Shown here one piece after another: positions 47,611 to 56,352 of a stretch of DNA of 64,000 bases. The translations under genes and the position numbers were made by a program. Below the pieces are notes generated by a model that had not been told where the DNA came from, did no database searches, and saw only the letters and a list, made by a program, of their open reading frames with translations. The DNA is from Clostridium formicaceticum (lineage in GTDB: Bacteria; Bacillota; Clostridia; Peptostreptococcales; Natronincolaceae): assembly GCF_001854185.1 (NCBI RefSeq), contig NZ_CP017603.1:310001-374000 (forward strand), written 5' to 3'. Within the stretch, counting starts at the first letter, position 1, and the number at the start of each line of letters is the position of its first letter.

Positions 47611-48309
47611 TTATTGACTTACACCCTGTAGCTTAATATAATCTCCTCTAAAATAAGTAATGCCTATACCCATGGGCTTATTATTATTATCATATAGCTT
47701 CTGTTCTACCACTAATAAAGCAAGATCATCAGATATATTAAGCAGTTTCTTGGTTTTTTCCTGTGGAATCTTTGCATGAATCATGATTTCTTTTTTCATG
47801 GCAAAAAGAGATATGTTTTTAGAGATCATTTCTGGGAGTGTGGCATGTTTGATTTCTGCTTCCACAATCGGTATCCCTTTTTGATAAAGCAAGTACTTAA
47901 TATCATAAGCCATAGGCTCTCCCTCGGTATAAAATAATCTACGTATCATAACAACTTTTTTGTTTTTATGAATTTGCAAACTATTTACTAACCTTTCACT
48001 TGGTTTTGTGATATCAACTGCCAATAATTTTGTGTTGTCTACATTATTAATTAAGTTATTCATCTCATCGTAGTAAATCGTATATTTGTTATATTGGGGT
48101 TTTTCAACAAAGTATCCTTTTCCCGGAACTGAATAAATATATCCTTCGTTGGACAAAATGGAAAGACCTTTTCGTACCGTCATTCTACTAGTATCATATT
48201 CTTTGCATAGGGCTGTTTCAGAAGGTAAATCATCTCCTGCCTTTAATTCTCCGCTATTTACTTTATTCCTGATATCCTCAACAATTTTAGCGTATACTGG
48301 ATTTTTCAT
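47611..48309 (-). CDS. GntR-family regulator with UTRA effector domain
   Basis: Encodes 232 residues. The winged HTH is at about 8-72 (ALCKEYDTSRMTVRKGLSIL, VPGKGYF), followed by a UTRA domain (about 90-230: RRLFYTEGEPMAYDIKYLLYQ, LALLVVEQKLYDN). The gene overlaps the 228-aa corrinoid gene by 23 bp. The regulator probably binds the TGTATATACA-type double palindromes found at three promoters of the island and releases them when it senses an effector such as the methylated substrate. Binding is inferred from motif placement. Confidence 0.9.
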   Translation of the reverse strand: MKNPVYAKIVEDIRNKVNSGELKAGDDLPSETALCKEYDTSRMTVRKGLSILSNEGYIYSVPGKGYFVEKPQYNKYTIYYDEMNNLINNVDNTKLLAVDITKPSERLVNSLQIHKNKKVVMIRRLFYTEGEPMAYDIKYLLYQKGIPIVEAEIKHATLPEMISKNISLFAMKKEIMIHAKIPQEKTKKLLNISDDLALLVVEQKLYDNNNKPMGIGITYFRGDYIKLQGVSQ

Positions 48310-48973
48310 CGTCTACTACTCCCTGCTCATTCATCCACTCTAAACATATTTTTGTCCCAGCAGAAGCATCATTAGCAAAACCATCTGCCCCAATATATTT
48401 ACATGTGTCCTTCGTTATATGATTCGCCCCTATAATTACTTTTACTTGATCCCTTATGCCAGCTTCAACCAAATTATCTACGATTTCCTTCATTGGCTCA
48501 ATTGTGTAGGTTAATACACCGCTTAATGCTACAATGTCAGGAGTATTTTCTATAATCACCTTTGTAAATGATTCCTTAGAAACATCTACGCCAAGATCAA
48601 TCACCTTGAAACCGTTTGTCTCCAGCATACCTTTAAATATATCTTTTCCGATATCATGTATATCTCCCTGTACAGTGCCTAAAACTACTTTACCTACTTT
48701 TTTACTATACTCATTTTGAAAATGCATCGTCATTTTATCTAGTGCTAAAACTTCTTTAAAAATAATCCCTGCCATAATCAAATCAGCAATATAGTAGTCT
48801 TTTTTCTCATAGAGAATACCTACTTTATTCATCCCCTCATTGATGATTTCCAGCAAGGATAATGGTTCTATACCTACCTCTAAGGCTTTCTTAGCCAGCT
48901 CAATAACAACTTCCTCATTGAGCTGCTCTACATTTTTAATAATTTGTTCTTTTAATTCCTCTAAATTGTTCAT
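48287..48973 (-). CDS. Corrinoid-binding protein (B12-binding), 228 aa
   Basis: Methionine-synthase-type cobalamin protein: a four-helix cap (1-85) and a Rossmann-type B12 domain with D-x-H-x-x-G at about 104-109 (GDIHDIGKDIF) that supplies the lower histidine ligand, followed by SGVLTYTIEPM and GANHITKD. Divergent from the other three corrinoid proteins of the island (about half identical by eye) and linked to the GntR gene rather than to a methyltransferase. May be a shared or regulatory carrier. Confidence 0.88.
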   Translation of the reverse strand: MNNLEELKEQIIKNVEQLNEEVVIELAKKALEVGIEPLSLLEIINEGMNKVGILYEKKDYYIADLIMAGIIFKEVLALDKMTMHFQNEYSKKVGKVVLGTVQGDIHDIGKDIFKGMLETNGFKVIDLGVDVSKESFTKVIIENTPDIVALSGVLTYTIEPMKEIVDNLVEAGIRDQVKVIIGANHITKDTCKYIGADGFANDASAGTKICLEWMNEQGVVDDEKSSIR

Positions 48974-49099
48974 TTCATCCTCCGTTATTCCTTGATATAT
49001 TTTATAGTAATCAGCTTACTATACATACCTTTACAGTTTATACACATTTTTTGTATTTTAAGGTAATACAGAATCTTTTATGCATGTCTTCTATCTACT

Positions 49100-49128
49100 A
49101 TATTATGATGATGGCATCCCTTTGTCAA
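49100..49128 (-). promoter_or_regulatory. Promoter upstream of the corrinoid-GntR-activase unit
   Basis: TTGACA (49123-49128) and TAATAT (49100-49105) with 17-bp spacing on the minus strand. Degenerate TGTATA half-sites follow at about 49018-49046, a weak version of the island operator. Confidence 0.6.
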
Positions 49129-49202
49129 CCTGATGTGCAATTTGAAAGCGCCACTGTAAATGATATATAAATCAAGGTTTATAACGATACTGGTGCATGT
49201 TT

Positions 49203-49853
49203 TTAGCTCACCCAATCCTGACAGATTTTTACACCTTCTGCTGCATTCGTAGTAAAAGCATCTGCTCCAACATGTTCACAAGCCTCTTTTGTTACAGGAT
49301 TACCACCAATGATGATTTTTACATCATCTCTTAGTCCTTCCTTTTTTATTTCATCTATAATATTTTTCATTGAATCAATGGCTAAGGTAAGTACACCACT
49401 CATTCCTATAATCTGTGGTTTCACTTCTTTAACTTTTTCTAAAAAAGCGTCTGCTGATTGGTCAATACCAATATCATATACTTCAAAACCTGCTGCTTCC
49501 GACATACTTCTAAAAATATTCTTGCCGATATCGTGTAGGTCTCCCTCCACTGTCCCTAAAACAATCCTTCCCACTTTTTCTGTAGTTCCTGAGCCTATTA
49601 CTGGCTTTAGAGTTTCAATAGCACTTGTTAATAATTCCCCTGCAAAGATTAAATCACCAACAAAGTACTCTCCTTTGTCAAATAAATCCCCTACAATTGC
49701 CATCCCCTGCTGACATGCATTTACAACCTTTTGCGCATCTTCCTCACTTGGGCTTGTTTCTACAAATTCATTTAGCATCTCTAATACTTCATCTTCATCA
49801 AGCTCTCCCACTGCATGTGTCAATGCATTTAAATCCATTGCTAAACTTGCCAT
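49203..49853 (-). CDS. Corrinoid-binding protein, 216 aa (copy 1)
   Basis: Same fold as the other corrinoid proteins: helical cap (1-85), D-x-H-x-x-G at 105-110 (GDLHDIGKNIF), SGVLT and GGNPVTKE B12-loop segments. About 90% identical by eye to the two copies at 55159 and 57515. It carries the methyl group from a substrate methyltransferase to THF. It follows its own promoter with double operator and lies behind the methyltransferase plus 47-aa gene unit. Confidence 0.92.
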   Translation of the reverse strand: MASLAMDLNALTHAVGELDEDEVLEMLNEFVETSPSEEDAQKVVNACQQGMAIVGDLFDKGEYFVGDLIFAGELLTSAIETLKPVIGSGTTEKVGRIVLGTVEGDLHDIGKNIFRSMSEAAGFEVYDIGIDQSADAFLEKVKEVKPQIIGMSGVLTLAIDSMKNIIDEIKKEGLRDDVKIIIGGNPVTKEACEHVGADAFTTNAAEGVKICQDWVS

Positions 49854-50005
49854 TTTCAGCTCCCCCTTTTATTATTTTTATATTCCTCAAACCACTGGCG
49901 TGATTAGAAGTTCTTTTAAAACCAAGGAATTGAACAGATTTTCAGTTCCTCTTAACCAATTTATTACCTCCATTAGAAGATTAACTAAAGTTACTTATTG
50001 TAACC

Positions 50006-50068
50006 TGTATATACATGTAATATATGTGTATATACTCATAATTATATCAGACATTTCTTTACTGTCAA
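50006..50068 (-). promoter_or_regulatory. Promoter with double palindromic operator, copy 1
   Basis: Minus strand: TTGACA (50063-50068), 16 bp, TATAAT (50041-50046), then two palindromic sites (TGTATATAC at 50027-50035 and TGTATATACA at 50006-50015) about 21 bp apart, just downstream of the -10. Drives the corrinoid gene at 49853. Confidence 0.8.
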
Positions 50069-50125
50069 TACACCTATGTATGTTTTTTGTAATTTTCAAA
50101 ATACTTTTTAGCCAATTATTTAAAA

Positions 50126-50166
50126 TAGCAGCTATAATTCTGCATAAATAAGAATTATAGCTGCTA
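50126..50166 (-). terminator. Terminator after the 47-aa gene
   Basis: AGCAGCTATAATTCT pairs with AGAATTATAGCTGCT; on the minus strand it ends in TATTTT, closing the methyltransferase/47-aa unit. Confidence 0.8.
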
Positions 50167-50185
50167 CTTGGTTTTTCTTCAGTAT

Positions 50186-50329
50186 TTACATCAATAGTGC
50201 CATAACAAAGTTAAACATCATTTCTTCATAGCTTTGCATCTTGGGCGCCATTACCCCCTCAAGTCTCTCCTCCAATTCTGGATGTTCTGCCTTATATTCT
50301 TCCCAAGTCTTATAATACTTTGTATTCAT
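50186..50329 (-). CDS. 47-aa methyltransferase-associated small protein, copy 1
   Basis: Starts ATG 15 bp after the methyltransferase stop, behind GGAGGGATGCTAT. The product begins MNTKYYKTWEEYKAEHPELE and ends with an amphipathic stretch YEEMMFNFVMALLM. A second intact copy (56195) differs at only 8 of 47 residues, mostly conservatively, so selection on the protein is clear. No family known to me. The C-terminus, rich in methionine and hydrophobic residues, could dock on a partner protein. Confidence 0.8.
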   Translation of the reverse strand: MNTKYYKTWEEYKAEHPELEERLEGVMAPKMQSYEEMMFNFVMALLM

Positions 50330-50344
50330 ATAGCATCCCTCCTT

Positions 50345-51496
50345 TTAATAATGAGCATTTTCAGCCACATATTGTAAAACTGCCTGTAGGTTTTCAGTAT
50401 TCACACTATCTGCTGTGATAATTCCTTTATCAAAGCCAAACATATACTTGCCCCCTGGTGCAAGAAGATCAATTAGTTCTTTTGCCTTATCAATACATTG
50501 CTGTTTTGTTCCTGTCTTTAACAATGTGATTGGATAGAAGCCTGTAATAATATGTTTCCTACCTAGCTTTTCCTTTACAAGCTGAGGATCTCCATACTCG
50601 AACCGCATCCTTGTATTTTCAGGAAGGTCACATAAGTAATCAACATAACGCATCCAATCATGCTCAAGAAATAACATACATGGATAGCCCATAGCAGCTA
50701 ATTCCTCCACCAGTTTTTTCAAGGTCGGCCAATAGAACTTCTCAAAGTCCTGTGGACGTATATAAGGTGCCATATGCAATGGAATAAAAGTATTTAAGTA
50801 TTTGCTTGGAGATTTTGGAGGAATTCCTTGTCTAATCATCAAAGGCGTAACCGCCTCAACAGCTGCTAAAAGTTTATCAGGATACATTCTAAGATCACGA
50901 ATAATCCCTTTAAAACCCCTTAACTGATCTGCTATAAAGTCGAAGGGAGCTTCTGTTAATACATCTATGCCTCCTAAGGAGGAATAGCCAAACTTTTTGT
51001 TGATTCTTTGCATTCTAGCCCTATCAACAGACAACTCGTCGTAGTAGGCTTTAAATGCCTTTGCAAATACTATAGATTTTTGTGCAGGACTTGTATTAAG
51101 TTCTGTATAAATCCTAGGCAATATTTTCTCTAGAATGCAATTATAAGGTGAAGCAATAAAGGCATCGTACTCTTCAGCCTCTAAACCATGTACCTCTGGA
51201 TGCTGCATAAATCCATTAGAACTCATTACAAAGTTTCTTGCGCCTAATAATTTGTAATGAAGAGGGTTTCTTAATGAAATACCGCAGGGATTAATATCCG
51301 TGAAGAAATCTTGACCTACCTTTTCAAAAGCTTCTTCAAGCAAAGTAGTATTCCACTGAAGTTCTCCTAAGTCTTTACCCATATATTGTATAGCAAATTC
51401 AATGGAAAAATTTGCACTAATTGGTACACGTTTAGGTACTTTGTTATCATACAAGTCACGAAACAACTGTTCTTTTTCACTGGATAACGTTGCCAT
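50345..51496 (-). CDS. UroD-family corrinoid methyltransferase, copy 1
   Basis: ATG at 51496 (GGGGAGG just upstream) gives 383 residues of the uroporphyrinogen-decarboxylase-like methyltransferase fold (MtaA/MtvB type). LFLEHDWMRYVDYL (His at about 277) and the cysteine of TKQQCIDKAKEL (about 335) are conserved among the three paralogues and are candidate metal ligands; the H-x-C pair of MtaA is absent. Residues 1-100 have the same pattern as copy 3. It likely moves a methyl group from an unknown substrate to a corrinoid protein. Followed by the 47-aa gene. Confidence 0.85.
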   Translation of the reverse strand: MATLSSEKEQLFRDLYDNKVPKRVPISANFSIEFAIQYMGKDLGELQWNTTLLEEAFEKVGQDFFTDINPCGISLRNPLHYKLLGARNFVMSSNGFMQHPEVHGLEAEEYDAFIASPYNCILEKILPRIYTELNTSPAQKSIVFAKAFKAYYDELSVDRARMQRINKKFGYSSLGGIDVLTEAPFDFIADQLRGFKGIIRDLRMYPDKLLAAVEAVTPLMIRQGIPPKSPSKYLNTFIPLHMAPYIRPQDFEKFYWPTLKKLVEELAAMGYPCMLFLEHDWMRYVDYLCDLPENTRMRFEYGDPQLVKEKLGRKHIITGFYPITLLKTGTKQQCIDKAKELIDLLAPGGKYMFGFDKGIITADSVNTENLQAVLQYVAENAHY

Positions 51497-51614
51497 TGAC
51501 CTCCCCACCTTTGATGTATTTTGGTGTTTTTCCTGCCTTTGTTGAAGGTAAACGCTTTAGTCTTTTATCTTTTAAAAACATCTCCGTATTCTGATTTATT
51601 ATCGCTATAATGTA

Positions 51615-51642
51615 ATTATATCAAATATCTTAGGCAGGTCAA
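51615..51642 (-). promoter_or_regulatory. Promoter for UroD-type methyltransferase copy 1
   Basis: TTGACC (51637-51642), 16 bp, TATAAT (51615-51620) on the minus strand. Unlike the other three island promoters it lacks the double TGTATATACA palindrome, so its control may differ. Confidence 0.65.
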
Positions 51643-51744
51643 TGCGTTTCCATATTATTTGTACAATTTAAAACAATCCAGTGAAAATGTCTTTCGTCCT
51701 ATTTTTCATATAGCAATTTATTCTTCTCTGATGGATAGGCGCCT

Positions 51745-53253
51745 TCAGTTTGCATCCTCATATACTTCTTCAAAAACAGAAAAAAACTTCTCTATATTTT
51801 CCTCTGATGCTGGCACTGTCAACAAGGATACACCTACCAATGTTATAATTGCTAAAATGAACCCTGGCGCTGAATAATGCATATTGAAACTAGTCCATTT
51901 TGGTAAAATATTAAAAGCTGATAGGGCTACAAAAACAACTGAAGTGACGGAGGAAGTAATGGCTCCCCATTTCGTGCAACGCTTCCAATAAAGAGCACCA
52001 AAATAAGCTGGAAACAAACATGCAAATCCCGCAAAGGAGAATGTTGCAATAGCTAAAATCGTTGTTGGTCTCAACAAAACTAAAAGGTAGGCAACTACTG
52101 ATAAAAATAAAATAAAGAAACGACTAATTTTATTTTCCTTTTCTTCTGACAGCTGTATCCCTCTGGACTTTAATATTGGTTTCAACAAATCATCAGAAAA
52201 AATCGAAGAAGAAGCTAGTAACATCCCATCCCAAGAAGACATAATGGCAGAAAGAATTCCGGCTCCTAATAAACCAATCATCCAAGTGGGAGCAAACCTT
52301 TCCGCTAGCATAGGAATAATGTTTTCCGCCTCCATTGCTGATAATCCTGGTATAGCAACACTTCCCCAAACCCCTAAGCTTACAGTTATGAAGAAAAAAC
52401 CCCCATATAATACTGGATAAATAAGGGTATTCAATTGGATTACCTTTGGGCTGCTGGCGGACATATTTCTTATTAACATGTGCATCACTACACCATTAGC
52501 AAGGCCTGTACATAAAAAACTATAGGGAATCCATTGTCCTAGGCTTTGAGGTCCTTTACCACCTAACGATATCATGCTAGGGTCTAACTGCGAAACAATC
52601 GCGGCACTTCCTCCTAGTGTTCTATAAAGCATCACCATCATAATCACAATCACTGCCAGCATAATAAACCCTTGATAAATATTGGTCCATGCTGTACCTC
52701 GCATTCCGCCAGCATAGGCTACATAAGTGGTGATGACAAGGATCAACAATGCTCCTAACCAATAGGGAATTGCACCTGCAGTAATCGTGGATAGTATCAC
52801 GCCTGCCCCTATTCCACAAATCAATATATAAGGTATTTCCAGAAGAATCTGCAGCACTGCCACGATATATCTAGGCAAATTATCTCCCCAGCGATCTCCC
52901 AGAAAATCAACTGGTGTAACATAACCATACCTATCTGCCAACAACCAAGTTCTATAACCTATCAAATAGAATCCAGCAGAACTTGTAAAAGCCGCAAGCC
53001 CTATCATGTAACCCATTGTGGAGTAACCCATCTGATAGGCATTGCTTGGAACACTTAGCATACCAAATGCGGTGATTTGAGATCCAAAAATAGACATAAC
53101 AAGTGCCAATAATCCCAATGACCGATTTGCAACAAAAAGATCTACTAATGACATTTCCATCTTTCTTGCTGCTAAGTGTCCTATACAAATTGTCCCTATT
53201 AAGTATATAGAAACCATAGAAATCGTTAACATTACGCTGCCACCCATATTCAT
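51745..53253 (-). CDS. Sodium:solute symporter
   Basis: Encodes 502 residues with about 13 membrane helices. SSS-family motifs: VALFGSQITAFGMLS-type N-terminal region (here IFGSQITAFGMLSVPSN), GGMRGTAWTNIYQG (about 190) and GLLGAGILSAIMSSWDGMLLA (about 320-345). It probably imports the methylated substrate with Na+. It begins 4 bp after the small membrane gene and lies within the methyltransferase island, so the pair is a specific uptake system. Closest substrates of the family include pantothenate, proline and choline-like compounds; none can be assigned. Confidence 0.9.
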   Translation of the reverse strand: MNMGGSVMLTISMVSIYLIGTICIGHLAARKMEMSLVDLFVANRSLGLLALVMSIFGSQITAFGMLSVPSNAYQMGYSTMGYMIGLAAFTSSAGFYLIGYRTWLLADRYGYVTPVDFLGDRWGDNLPRYIVAVLQILLEIPYILICGIGAGVILSTITAGAIPYWLGALLILVITTYVAYAGGMRGTAWTNIYQGFIMLAVIVIMMVMLYRTLGGSAAIVSQLDPSMISLGGKGPQSLGQWIPYSFLCTGLANGVVMHMLIRNMSASSPKVIQLNTLIYPVLYGGFFFITVSLGVWGSVAIPGLSAMEAENIIPMLAERFAPTWMIGLLGAGILSAIMSSWDGMLLASSSIFSDDLLKPILKSRGIQLSEEKENKISRFFILFLSVVAYLLVLLRPTTILAIATFSFAGFACLFPAYFGALYWKRCTKWGAITSSVTSVVFVALSAFNILPKWTSFNMHYSAPGFILAIITLVGVSLLTVPASEENIEKFFSVFEEVYEDAN

Positions 53254-53257
53254 TCAC

Positions 53258-53518
53258 CTACCCTTTCTTCATTTCTGATTTACTCTGGGGAAGCGGCCAA
53301 CTAAGTTTTTGAATGGAGTAATTAGCCAGTGGCGTTAGCACCACCAAATACACCAGTCGATATAAAAATTCTTGTGGCATCCATCCAAAGTAAATGTTGG
53401 GGCTGCCCCAATTCCAAAAATCACAGTGCAGAATCACAAAAACTATGGTGAGGCCTAAAAGATAAAGCAACGAACCCTTTGTACTTCTAAAAAGCTTTTT
53501 CCTTTCACCCTTACTCAT
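53258..53518 (-). CDS. Small membrane partner of the symporter
   Basis: ATG at 53518 with GGAGG eight bases upstream gives 86 residues: a basic N-terminus, a helix LLYLLGLTIVFVILHCDF and a second helix FLYRLVYLVVLTPLANYSI. This matches the small partner proteins (YhdT/DUF997-type) encoded just before SSS transporters. Likely helps fold or gate the symporter. Confidence 0.78.
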   Translation of the reverse strand: MSKGERKKLFRSTKGSLLYLLGLTIVFVILHCDFWNWGSPNIYFGWMPQEFLYRLVYLVVLTPLANYSIQKLSWPLPQSKSEMKKG

Positions 53519-53585
53519 ACCTAACACCTCCGTTTAAAAAGTAAAACCAGGATCAAAGCAGAAAAGACACCAATAATGATTGCAG

Positions 53586-53640
53586 TGGAATTTACTTCCA
53601 ATATGTAGTGCTTGATCTCCCACTTGCATAAGTAGATAAC
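53586..53640. repeat. Palindromic repeat, copy B (partial)
   Basis: GGAATTTACTTCC...TAGTGCTTGATCTCCCACTT matches the left half of copy A (43105-43150); the other arm is lost here. Confidence 0.55.
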
Positions 53641-53801
53641 CCAAATCTTTGATTTGCTGTTAGCCACTTAGTTTGTTCACCTAGAAACGAGAATCTTATC
53701 AATGGACCAAAGGATAAAATTATAGATGATAACGTTTACACTATTTAAATACTGGTATTAAAGTTTCTAAACAACCTTCATTCCTGCTGAAATATTAGGG
53801 A

Positions 53802-53825
53802 ATCAGGCAGAGTATCTCTGCCTGA
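53802..53825 (-). terminator. Terminator after methyltransferase copy 2
   Basis: ATCAGGCAGAG pairs with CTCTGCCTGAT. A closely similar hairpin occurs at 59297. Confidence 0.6.
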
Positions 53826-53901
53826 TAAAATACCTTTTTATTAAAGAATCCTGGCAAACCCATTTTAAGACGATTTCTGATCAGTGTTGTGATGATTTTT
53901 T

Positions 53902-53987
53902 CTACATCAACAAGCCCATAACAAAACTGAACATCATTTCTTCATAAGTCTGTATTTTAGAAACCATTACCGCTTCAAGTCCCTCTT
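53902..53987 (-). pseudogene. Truncated third copy of the 47-aa gene
   Basis: Directly after the stop of methyltransferase copy 2 the other frame reads E-E-G-L-E-A-V-M-V-S-K-I-Q-T-YEEMMFSFVMGLLM-stop, matching residues 20-47 of the intact copies. The first 19 codons and the ribosome site are missing, as if a deletion joined the methyltransferase end to the middle of the small gene. Confidence 0.8.
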
Positions 53988-55157
53988 CTAATAATTGGCA
54001 TTCTCAGCTACATATTGTACTACTGCCTGTAGATTTTCAATATTAACGCTGTCTACAGTGATAATGCTCTTATCAAAACCGAAATAATATTTTCCACCCG
54101 GTGCAAGAATATCAATAAGTTCTTTTGCCTTATCAACACATTGCTCTTTTGTTCCTGTCTTTAATAAAGTTAAAGGATAGAAGCCTGTAAGAATGTGTTT
54201 TTTCCCTAGCTTTTCCTTTACAACCTTTGGATCTCCAAACTCAAACATCATTCTTGTATTTTCGGGAAGCTCATATAGATAGTCAATATAACGCATCCAG
54301 TCATGTTCAACAAACAATGTTGATGGCTGTCCAGCAGCTGCCATATCCTCAATTAATTTTTTGAAACTTGGCCAATAGAATTTCTCAAAGTCCTTTGGAC
54401 GTATGTAAGGTGCCATATGCAATGGAATAAAAGTTGAAGCATACTTAGAAGGATTTTTAGGAACCCCTTTTTTCACCATCATTGGAGTAACCGCTTCACA
54501 AGCAGCCGCTAGCTTGTCTGGACACCTTCGAAGATCGCTAGTGACACCCTTAAATCCTCTTATCAAGTCAGCTACTAAATCAAAAGGTGCTTCAGTGGCA
54601 CCTGTAAATAGTGGTGGTGCATACCCGTGTTTTTGAGATAATGCTGCAAATATTTTTCCCATGTTACCTGTTTCATCATAGTAAGCTTTAAAAGCTTTTG
54701 CTAGTACCAAAGATTTTTCTACTGGGTTTGTATCTAATGCTGTATACAATCTTGGCATTACCTTTTCCATAATGCAGTCATAAGGAGAAGCAATAAATTC
54801 ATCGTATTCTTCTGGTTCTAACCCATGCACCTCTGGATGCTGTAAAAACCCACTTGAACCCATTACAAAGGTTTTTGCCCCTAGTATTTTGTAATAAGAA
54901 GGAAATCTTATAGAACTTAGTGGTAGTGTATCAGAAGCAAAATCTTGGCACACTTTATCAAGAATTTCTTCCAGCCTAGCTGTATCCCACTGCTCTTTTG
55001 CTAGATCCTTATCTGCATACTGTATAGCAAACTCAGATGAAAATCTTACGGCGCCGATAGGTACTCTCTTAGGAATCTTATTATCTACCAAATCACGAAA
55101 TAACTGTGTTCTCTCTTGCGCTAATGTTATTGTATCTAAAGCCAGCATGTCACTCAT
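53988..55157 (-). CDS. UroD-family corrinoid methyltransferase, copy 2 (divergent)
   Basis: Encodes 389 residues of the same fold as copies 1 and 3 but clearly divergent: the region around residues 175-205 (KHGYAPPLFTGATEAPF) replaces YSxxGGIDVLTEAPF of the others and the N-terminal 120 residues differ (RFSSEFAIQYADKDL, LSSIRFPSYYKILGAK). TLFVEHDWMRY and TKEQCVDKAKEL ligand candidates are kept. This suggests a different substrate. It starts 2 bp after a corrinoid gene that is virtually the same as the one before copy 3. Confidence 0.85.
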   Translation of the reverse strand: MSDMLALDTITLAQERTQLFRDLVDNKIPKRVPIGAVRFSSEFAIQYADKDLAKEQWDTARLEEILDKVCQDFASDTLPLSSIRFPSYYKILGAKTFVMGSSGFLQHPEVHGLEPEEYDEFIASPYDCIMEKVMPRLYTALDTNPVEKSLVLAKAFKAYYDETGNMGKIFAALSQKHGYAPPLFTGATEAPFDLVADLIRGFKGVTSDLRRCPDKLAAACEAVTPMMVKKGVPKNPSKYASTFIPLHMAPYIRPKDFEKFYWPSFKKLIEDMAAAGQPSTLFVEHDWMRYIDYLYELPENTRMMFEFGDPKVVKEKLGKKHILTGFYPLTLLKTGTKEQCVDKAKELIDILAPGGKYYFGFDKSIITVDSVNIENLQAVVQYVAENANY

Positions 55158-55158
55158 A

Positions 55159-55809
55159 TTAACTCACCCAGCCTTGACAAATTTTTACACCTTCCGCTGC
55201 ATTCGTAGTAAAAGCATCTGCCCCAACATGCTCACAAGCCTCTTTTGTTACAGGGTTACCCCCGATGATGATCTTTACATCATCCCTGACTCCTTGACTT
55301 TTCATTTCATCTATAATATTTTTCATTGAATCAATGGCTAAAGTAAGTACACCGCTCATGCCTACGATCTGTGGCTTTACCTCTTTGATTTTCTCTAAAA
55401 ACGCATCTGCTGACTGGTCAATGCCGATATCATATACTTCAAAACCTGCCGCCTCTGACATACTTCTAAAAATATTCTTACCGATATCATGTAGGTCACC
55501 CTCTACTGTTCCTAGAACGATTTTTCCTACTTTTTCTGTACTTCCTGAACCAATTACCGGCTTTAATGTTTCAATAGCACTTGTTAATAATTCTCCTGCA
55601 AAAATTAAATCCCCAACAAAGTACTCACCTTTATCAAACAAGTCTCCTACAATTGCCATCCCCCGCTGACATGCATTTACTACCTTTTGTGCATCTTCCT
55701 CACTTGGATTTGTTTCTACAAATTCATTTAACATTTCTAGTACTTGATCCTCGTCAAGATCTCCTACCGCCTGTGTTAATACACTTAAATCCATTGCTAA
55801 ATCTGCCAT
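55159..55809 (-). CDS. Corrinoid-binding protein, 216 aa (copy 2)
   Basis: Differs from the copy at 57515 by only two residues (R/Q at 50, S/N at 216) and a handful of bases over 651 bp, while flanking sequence differs. D-x-H-x-x-G at 105-110 intact. First gene of a two-gene unit with methyltransferase copy 2, behind a double-operator promoter. Confidence 0.93.
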   Translation of the reverse strand: MADLAMDLSVLTQAVGDLDEDQVLEMLNEFVETNPSEEDAQKVVNACQRGMAIVGDLFDKGEYFVGDLIFAGELLTSAIETLKPVIGSGSTEKVGKIVLGTVEGDLHDIGKNIFRSMSEAAGFEVYDIGIDQSADAFLEKIKEVKPQIVGMSGVLTLAIDSMKNIIDEMKSQGVRDDVKIIIGGNPVTKEACEHVGADAFTTNAAEGVKICQGWVS

Positions 55810-56008
55810 TTAAAATTCCCCCTTTATCCTATTAAACAATATATATTCTCTAAATCACTGACGTGATTAGGAACTTCATACTACATCTTTTACCTATTTA
55901 ACAAAGAACCTTTATTGAATACGTTTACATATAAATTTCTTTAAGAATTCTATAAAATTTTGTCCCAAAATTTCCTATGGAATTTTTACAAGAGTTAAAA
56001 TTTCTACA

Positions 56009-56070
56009 TGTATATACATGTATTATAGCTGTATATATTTTAATTATATCAGACATTTTTTTTCTGTCAA
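56009..56070 (-). promoter_or_regulatory. Promoter with double palindromic operator, copy 2
   Basis: TTGACA (56065-56070), 16 bp, TATAAT (56043-56048), then TGTATATAT (56030-56038) and TGTATATACA (56009-56018) about 21 bp apart. Same architecture as copies 1 and 3; drives corrinoid copy 2 and methyltransferase copy 2. Confidence 0.82.
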
Positions 56071-56136
56071 TATATCTGACTATTATATCTGTATACCTTT
56101 TAAAAATTTTCAAAAAAATGTCGAATGCAAAAAAGT

Positions 56137-56169
56137 AGCTGCAATTTTCTTTTTTATAAAATTGCAGCT
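56137..56169 (-). terminator. Terminator after the second 47-aa gene
   Basis: AGCTGCAATTTT pairs with AAATTGCAGCT around an AT loop; on the minus strand it is followed by ACTTTTTT. Confidence 0.82.
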
Positions 56170-56194
56170 TTCTTTCCTACTTTTCTTCTGAATT

Positions 56195-56338
56195 TTACAT
56201 TAATAAACCCATAACAAAACTAAACATCATTTCTTCATAGGTTTGTATTTTAGGCGCCATTACTCCTTCAAGTCTTTCTTCCATTTCTGGATGTTCTGCC
56301 CTGTACTCTTCCCATGTTTTATAATATTTTGTATCCAT
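56195..56338 (-). CDS. 47-aa methyltransferase-associated small protein, copy 2
   Basis: Starts 15 bp after the methyltransferase stop behind AAGGAGGGTGCTGT. Begins MDTKYYKTWEEYRAEHPEME and ends YEEMMFSFVMGLLM. Same spacing and design as copy 1, with silent as well as replacement differences, which points to an expressed, selected protein. Confidence 0.82.
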   Translation of the reverse strand: MDTKYYKTWEEYRAEHPEMEERLEGVMAPKIQTYEEMMFSFVMGLLM

Positions 56339-56352
56339 ACAGCACCCTCCTT

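Larger units (their letters stand above)
53519..53901. other. Intergenic region before the symporter unit
   Basis: 383 bp with no intact gene. It contains repeat copy B (53586-53640), a hairpin ATCAGGCAGAG/CTCTGCCTGAT at 53802-53825 that can terminate transcription of the methyltransferase at 53988, and the upstream region of the symporter unit. Confidence 0.6.
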
